Source: Paulownia fortunei (Eukaryota > Streptophyta > Magnoliopsida > Lamiales > Paulowniaceae). Taken from it: a DNA stretch of 64,000 bases. The notes under the pieces are model-generated. The model saw nothing but the letters and a program-made list of their open reading frames with translations, was not told where the DNA came from and did no database searches. The position numbers were made by a program, and so were the translations under genes. This document shows, piece after piece, positions 58,716 to 64,000 of this stretch; within the stretch, counting starts at the first letter, position 1, and every line of letters begins with the position of its first letter. The stretch covers positions 7,946,673 through 8,010,672 of the forward strand of contig CM033115.1 in assembly GCA_019321725.1 (NCBI GenBank), read 5' to 3'.

Positions 58716-60980
58716 TGTAACACCCCTTAACCTAACTGCAGAGCCTAAACAAGCTGATACAGTCAAGTCAAGAAATGTTAATTTTTCATCAATACTAAAG
58801 TTATGATTTTAATAAAAGTTCTCATTTTTAGCTATAAGAGAGAGCTTGAATCATTTTAAACAAACTATATACATATATCAAAACTGAGTACATCTATTTA
58901 CAAAACCATAATAGAGCATCTTATTTAAAAACAAAGCAGAGTTTTCAAAATATAATACAAAATCTCTGTCCGGCTGCTCTAAAGACTCAGTCAACCTCTA
59001 AACCTATACATTTTCATCTGCATCACATGAATCTAATGAATTAAAGGCTCAGTAAGGTAAAACTGATGTAATAATAAATAGCGTACATACAAATCACATA
59101 AATAATTAAATGCAATATTCAATTTAATAACTTTCTTTCGTAAATCATTTTTTAAAGTCTTTGAAGTATGGTACCTAACTAATAATGATAGACCATGGTT
59201 TTTGGAACCTGTTCATAATGATTGGCCAATAAGAGAACTAATACGTGGTTTCCATACTTGGTTTTTCAACCTCAGGTATTAGCTGTATTCTATCTCATTC
59301 ATTGTGGATTTTCTATACCGATTTTTCAACCTCAAGTATTTGCCACCATTTGTTGGGTCTACTGGTCCTTCCCGCATCCTTTGTCTACCCGACCATCAAT
59401 CAAGTACCATACTCCATTTTCAAAAACCTCATTATATTCTTAATAGTGCCATGCTTCATGAATCATAAATGCATCAAGCATTACATCATTTAACAAATAA
59501 TAACAATCATAATAAAATATGAACAAACATTATATGATTCTTGTGATACAACAAATGAAAGCTTCAACTTAACTCAAGTCTACTTTGTGGTAAGTGAAAA
59601 GGTTAATCTCTTTGGAAGATAGGATGTGTCAAATGCCTAACATAATCAAATCATGTACCTTTTAATATTCTTTTTATAAATCATATAGTCTATTCTAGTT
59701 AAAATCATATACATATTTCAATCTTTTGTAAACAATTCCATATCAATTACATAACCTTAAAAACAATACATACTCCATATTTTACTACTAACTCAAGACA
59801 TTAAACATTAGGGAAGCCATTAAATAACTAATAATTCAAATATAATTATTAGGGCAGCCCCTAAAATATGCACACAATCTAAATTAACATGACGTAAATT
59901 CAGTTCTAACTTAAATTGATTGTACCCTTCAATTAAGCAAACTAATTGCTATTGTTTTCAATCATTCAAAGGAACTTCCAAACACAATATAACTATTACA
60001 AGATTAATAGAAATAAGTAAATTAAGCATATTTCACAAGACTATCAATTTTTCTAAAAACTAACTTAACTAGCTTGGTTTTGACTTCAAGTGTAACTTAC
60101 TTAAGTTTTCAATCATACAAAAATATACTAAAACATGTAACCATCCAAGATACTACAAATTCATCATAAGAAACATTGAAAAAGAATATACCTTGATTAA
60201 GTTGAAATTAAACTTCAAAATCACGATTTTCAAGCTTAAAAAGGTGGAAACTTGTTCTAGTTTGTTTCTATGGATTCCTATGGATTGAATTCAATTTTTG
60301 TGAGTATGAGAGTGTAGAAATTTAGGAGAAACTTAGGAGAATAAGGGCTGGTCCTTTTTGAGGTGCTTTCACAAGAAATATGGATGAAAATGATTTCTTT
60401 TACCTTTCACAGAGAGGTAAGTGGAGGGCTATGATTGGTTGCATCATGCTTGGTGTATTCTTATACCAAAAGCCTCGTTTATGGGCTAGGGAGATGACAA
60501 AAATTAATGCTTTGGTGTTACAATCAAGTGCAATATGGTTTAGAATGATTCCATACAACCCAGTCAACCAACCAATCAAATTGCACCATTTTGCATACTT
60601 TTAGTTCTTAGTCAAATGTAACATATTTCAAGTAAATATTTACGCAATTAATCACTTTAGCGTATAACTAATATGGAGCAATACAAATAATTCATTTCAG
60701 GCCATTCAACACATCAATCTTTCTTAACCGAGATACCTAATTTTTCACTGCAAAAAGGCACTTAAGGAATATGTTAAATCAAGAAACGAAAGTTTGATCT
60801 CATATTTCATATACTAATGCATGTTAAAGCATAACTGAAACATATAATAACAATTATTCATGTTCGTGCAATCATGTTATTTGTATGCCATAATTCGATA
60901 ATTCATATTGATTATATACATATTGATAAAAAATACTTATTATTGGCTATGTAGGAGAGAATTGAGAATTGGGCACTACA
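58716..60980 (-). repeat. Solo LTR of a Tekay/Del-type chromovirus (2265 bp)
   Basis: On plus it starts TGTAACACCCC and ends CACTACA. Its last 540 bp match the LTR at 62929-63468, which borders a minus-strand chromovirus pol, so the orientation is minus. It splits the Tat RNase H and is flanked by GTCAT (58711-58715) and GTAGT (60981-60985), a decayed 5-bp duplication. No internal region remains, implying LTR-LTR recombination after insertion. Confidence 0.8.
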
Positions 60981-61340
60981 GTAGTGCTAGTATGCCAAGA
61001 AGGGAGAGAGCACCGGCCAGTCTACTAAATCAATCGTATCCTGCAAGGCGTGGAGCAAAGGTACCCAAACATAGAAAAGCTAGCCATCGCCTTAGACGTG
61101 GCAACAAGAAAGCTCCGCCCGTACTTTCAATCTCATCTGGTGGTAGTCCTGACCAACTACCCCCTCAAGAAGATATTAATGAGCCCTAAAACATCAGGCA
61201 TAATGGTGAAGTGGGCGGTGGAGCTTAGTCAACAAAGCATCGAGTTCCATCATCGGCCTGCTATAAAGGTGCAAGCCTTGGCGGATTTCCTTATGGAGAT
61301 GATTTTGGATGGAGTAAAGAACTCACTCCCCACCTAGACT
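60981..61340 (+). pseudogene. Tat-type RNase H, second part
   Basis: After the solo LTR the frame gives VVLVCQEGREHRPVY, a short frame break, then EQRYPNIEKLAIALDVATRK. It continues to KIQALADFLMEM-type sequence at about 61290, collinear with 1570-1930 of the first copy. Confidence 0.75.
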
Positions 61341-61640
61341 CTATATATATATGGATCTCTACGACAACTGGAAACAGAGCAGGAATAGTGGTCAAAAGTT
61401 CACAGGGGGACAAGTGTGAGTACACTATGAGGTTTCAATTCCCCACATCCAATAATGAAGCAGAGTATGAAGCACTTTTGGCAGGTGGCAAGTTGGCCTT
61501 CACTATAGGAGTAAAGAAATTGGTAATCTACAGTGACTCACAGCTTGTGGTCAATCAAGTGGGAGGTATGTATAAGATGAGAAAATGGCTTAGTATCTAG
61601 AATTAGCAAAATAGTTACTAGCCAAGTTCGACAAGTGCGA
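61341..61640 (+). pseudogene. Second (archaeal-type) RNase H domain
   Basis: The frame contains MVKSSQGDKCEYTMRFQFPT, then SNNEAEYEALLAGGKLAF and KKLVIYSDSQLVVNQVGGMY. The N-N-x-A-E-Y and D-S-Q-L-V-V-N blocks are both intact. The first block (Y-V-D-G-S) is decayed to YIYGS at about 61345, losing that Asp. Confidence 0.75.
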
Positions 61641-62928
61641 AGTAAAGCAAGTCCCTAGAGTTGAAAACTCAGTAGCCAATCAACTTGCTAAGCTAGCTAG
61701 CTCCATGGTTAGTATTCATAGTCGAAGGATTACCTTTCTCACTTTAAGCAAACCAGAGATAGAAGAAGAAGGGCTACAAATCCTATGTATAGACACCGAG
61801 GAGCCAAGCTGGAAGGATGACATTGTCAAGTACTTAATAACAGCAAAAGTGGCCCCATCGCCTAGTCAAGCCCGAAAGATGAGAGCATGTGCCTCACGCT
61901 TTGTAATTATTGATGGTGAGTTGTACAAAAGAGGTTTCTCACTACCTACTTGAAATGTCTTCCTCCCGCCAAGGTAAACTACATCCTTTAAGAGATTCAT
62001 GACGGAATCTATGGTAACTATCTCAGCGGCAAAGCCCTTGCCACCAAAGCATTATGGGCTATTTTTGGCCCACCATGTTGGGTGATGCTAAGGAGTTAGT
62101 TTTGTAGTGTTGTGTGCACCAGGAACATCCCAACATCTCACACCAATTGGCCATGCTACTACAGCCTTTGGAGAGCCCATGCCACTTCACCTAGTGAGGA
62201 ATGGATCTCGTTGGTTCGTTCCCTCCAGCTACGGGGCAAAGAAAGTTTCTTATAGTAGCAATGGACTATTTCACTAAATGAGTGGAACAGAACCCCTGGC
62301 CAATATATCGGAAAATGAGGTGATTAAGTTTTTATGGAAAAACGTCATCTGTCATTTTGGAATACCTCAAGGAACAGTATCAGATAATGGAATGCAGTTT
62401 CAAGGTTCTAAGATTCAAGAGTGGTGCCAAGGCCTCTCAATCAAATAGTTTTTCACCTCTGTCTACAACCCCCAAGCCAACAGCCAGACTGAAGTAACAA
62501 ACCGCACTATATTACAACACATTAAGATACGATTGGGAACATCAAAAGGAGCTTGGGTAGATGAGCTTCCAAGTATCATGTGGGCCTACCGTACTACTCC
62601 ACAAATGTCAACTGGTGAGTCCCTTTCAATCTCACCTATGGCATGGAGACTATTACCCCAATGGAGATAGGGGAACCATCATGGAGAGTGGCGCACTACT
62701 CACCTCAGCACAATGATGAAGCATTGCAGGCAAACCTTGATCTCGTAACTGAATTAAAGAAGAAAGCATCAGCCCAAGCAAAAATATACTAGGTAAGAAT
62801 GGCTAGGGCATACAACTACAGAGTACGCCCTAAATCTTTCCAAGTAGAAGACGTGGTGATGAGAAAGGCGGAGGTCTCGTGCCCACTGGGTAAGCTCGAT
62901 CCAAAGTGGAAAGGCCCATACAAGGTTG
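61641..62928 (+). pseudogene. Tat-type integrase, C-terminus missing
   Basis: SQVRQVRSKASPxS-like linker and LAKLASSMVSIHSRRI, then EEPSWKDDIVKYLI at 61800. The zinc-binding part is poor. The core has MDLVGSFPPATGQRKFLIVA (62202) with the first Asp, VSDNGMQFQ (62380) with the second, and NSQTEVTNRTILQHIKIRLG (62478) with the Glu retained. WAYRTTPQMSTGESL follows. The end at 62880-62926 (GKLDPKWKGPYKV) runs straight into LTR sequence. Stops at about 62278 and 62446. Confidence 0.8.
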
Positions 62929-63468
62929 CATTATGCTTGGTGTCTTCTCATGCCAAAAGCCACGTTCATGGGCTAAGGAGATGGCAAAAATTGATGCTTT
63001 GGTGTTATAATCAAGTGCAATGCGGTTTAGAATGGTTTGATGCAACCTAGTCAACCAACCAATCAAATTGCACCATTTTGCATATTTTTAGTTCTTAGCC
63101 AAATGTAACATATTTCAAGTAAATATTTAGGCAATTAATCACTTTAGCATAAAACTAGTATGGAGCAATACAAATAATTTATTTTATGACCATTCAACAC
63201 ATCAATTTTTCTTACCGAGATACCGAGCATTTCACTGCAAAAAGGGCACTTAAGGAATATGTTAAATCAAGAAATAAAAGTTTAAACTCATATTTCATGT
63301 ACTAATGCATGTTAAAACATAACTAAAGCATATAATAACAATTATTCATGATTGTGTAATCATGTTATTTATATGGCATAATTCGATAATGCACATTGAT
63401 TAGATGCATATTCATGCAAGATGTTTATTATTGGCTATGTAGGAGAGAATTGAGAATTGGGTATTATA
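62929..63468 (-). repeat. Partial 3' LTR of a Tekay/Del-type chromovirus
   Basis: It matches about 60441-60980 of the solo LTR with roughly 90% identity by eye. On minus its start (63468) abuts the pol end and polypurine tract of the element to its right, so it is the 3' LTR. About three quarters of its length is missing at the left junction. Confidence 0.8.
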
Positions 63469-64000
63469 ATCCTTCCTTCCTTATAAAAATTTCATCCTTG
63501 AAATTTAACGTACCAAATAATTTTGGATACTTGTTCTGCATTTCTTCTTCTCTTTCCCATGTGGCCTCTTCTATAGAATGATTCCTCTATAATACTTTAA
63601 CAAGTCGAATCTTTTTCGTTCTCAGCTCTTTTTCTTTATGATCTAGAATTTGCACTGGTTTCTCGTCATAAGCTAAATCAGGAGTTAATTCCAACGGTTC
63701 ATAACTCAACACATAAGAAGGGTTTGAAATGTACTTTCTTAATAGAGACACATGGAAAACATTGTGAACACTAGATAATGATGGAGGTAAGGCCACTCTA
63801 TAAGCTTTATCACCAACTCTTTCAAGAATCTCGAATGGGCCGACATACCTTGAGCTGAGTTTTCCTTTCTTTCCAAATCTCATAACACCCTTCATGGGAG
63901 CTACTTTTAAGAACACATGATCCGCAATGGCAAACTCTAGATCTTTTCTCTGTTTATCTGCATAACTTTGCTGTCTACTTTGCACAATCTTCATTCTCTC
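63464..64000 (-). pseudogene. Chromovirus integrase C-terminus and chromodomain
   Basis: On minus the frame entering the window reads KIVQSRQQSYADKQRKDLEF, then KGVMRFGKKGKLSSRYVGPF (the G-P-F/Y module) and SVHNVFHVSLLRKYISNPS, then IRLVKVL and a TAG at 63587-63589 where a Trp is expected. The chromodomain continues in the same frame: RNHSIEEATWEREEEMQNKY and PKLFG. This identifies a Tekay/Del-type element, whose chromodomain directs integration to particular chromatin. Only this one nonsense change is seen here; the rest of pol is outside the window. Confidence 0.85.
63470..63483 (-). other. Chromovirus polypurine tract
   Basis: On minus AAGGAAGGAAGGAT lies against the start of the LTR and overlaps the last pol codons. 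Confidence 0.6.

Larger units (their letters stand above)
56432..62928 (+). mobile_element. Second Tat-type Ty3/gypsy element, interrupted
   Basis: Gag tail, protease, RT, RNase H, second RNase H and most of integrase are collinear with the first Tat element (1-3540). The 5' side is joined to the Athila fragment. The middle is split by a solo LTR (58716-60980) and the 3' side is cut at 62928 by a chromovirus LTR. Antisense gene and LTRs are absent. Confidence 0.85.

Noticed and set aside
60380..60604. 74-codon plus-strand frame with MIGCIMLGVFLYQK
   Set aside because: It lies wholly within the solo chromovirus LTR and is broken in the other LTR copy (62929-63468).
1..64000. tRNA, rRNA or microRNA genes
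   Set aside because: No cloverleaf with A and B boxes, no rRNA-like stretch and no convincing short hairpin precursor outside transposon repeats could be seen by eye.

Overview
This is a gene-poor, AT-rich stretch of a flowering-plant nuclear genome. It consists almost entirely of transposable elements nested in one another. No ordinary host gene with intact structure is visible. The plant assignment rests on plant-type element lineages: Tat-like and Athila-like Ty3/gypsy, a Tekay/Del-like chromovirus, Ty1/copia, a plant Helitron helicase and a Mutator-type MITE. I cannot name the species.

Layout. (1) 1-8134: the 3' two thirds of a decayed Tat-type Ty3/gypsy element on +. It has protease, RT, RNase H, a second (archaeal-type) RNase H and integrase, then an antisense spliced gene, a palindromic GC-rich minisatellite, a polypurine tract and the 3' LTR. 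(2) 8135-20321: intergenic AT-rich DNA with a 306-bp Mutator-like MITE, an L1-type LINE RT remnant, short tandem repeats and a decayed Ty1/copia pol (about 13.2-17.0 kb). (3) 20322-49190: a second, older copia element, split twice. A complete 12.1-kb Athila-type element (20895-32990, minus strand, ATTAT target duplication) sits in its leader. A Helitron composite of about 10.8 kb (34331 to about 45133) sits inside its gag. (4) about 49193-51700: a truncated minus-strand gypsy gag-protease with an LTR-like end. (5) 53369-56431: a truncated second Athila copy (3' LTR plus 3' region) lying against the gag of a second Tat-type element (56432-62928). The pol of that Tat element is split by a 2.27-kb solo LTR (58716-60980). 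(6) 62929-64000: a partial LTR and the integrase/chromodomain end of a Tekay-type chromovirus on minus.

The most interesting cargo is in the 3' region of the complete Athila element. Between the end of pol and the 3' LTR, in the same sense as pol, lies an intact, intronless 217-codon gene of the LOG family (cytokinin riboside 5'-monophosphate phosphoribohydrolase). Upstream of it is an unrecognised small gene in two overlapping frames. The two LTRs of this element are about 99% identical by eye, so the insertion is recent. LOG is the only long uninterrupted reading frame apart from the integrase core, while gag-pol carries several single-base frameshifts and a nonsense codon. This looks like a captured host hormone gene carried by a retrotransposon. 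Whether it is expressed or active cannot be told from sequence alone.

Inferred order of events in the central nest: the copia element inserted first. The Athila element later entered its 5' leader, and the Helitron(s) entered its gag. A gypsy fragment abuts its truncated 3' LTR. All identifications are by reading translated motifs; no database search was run.
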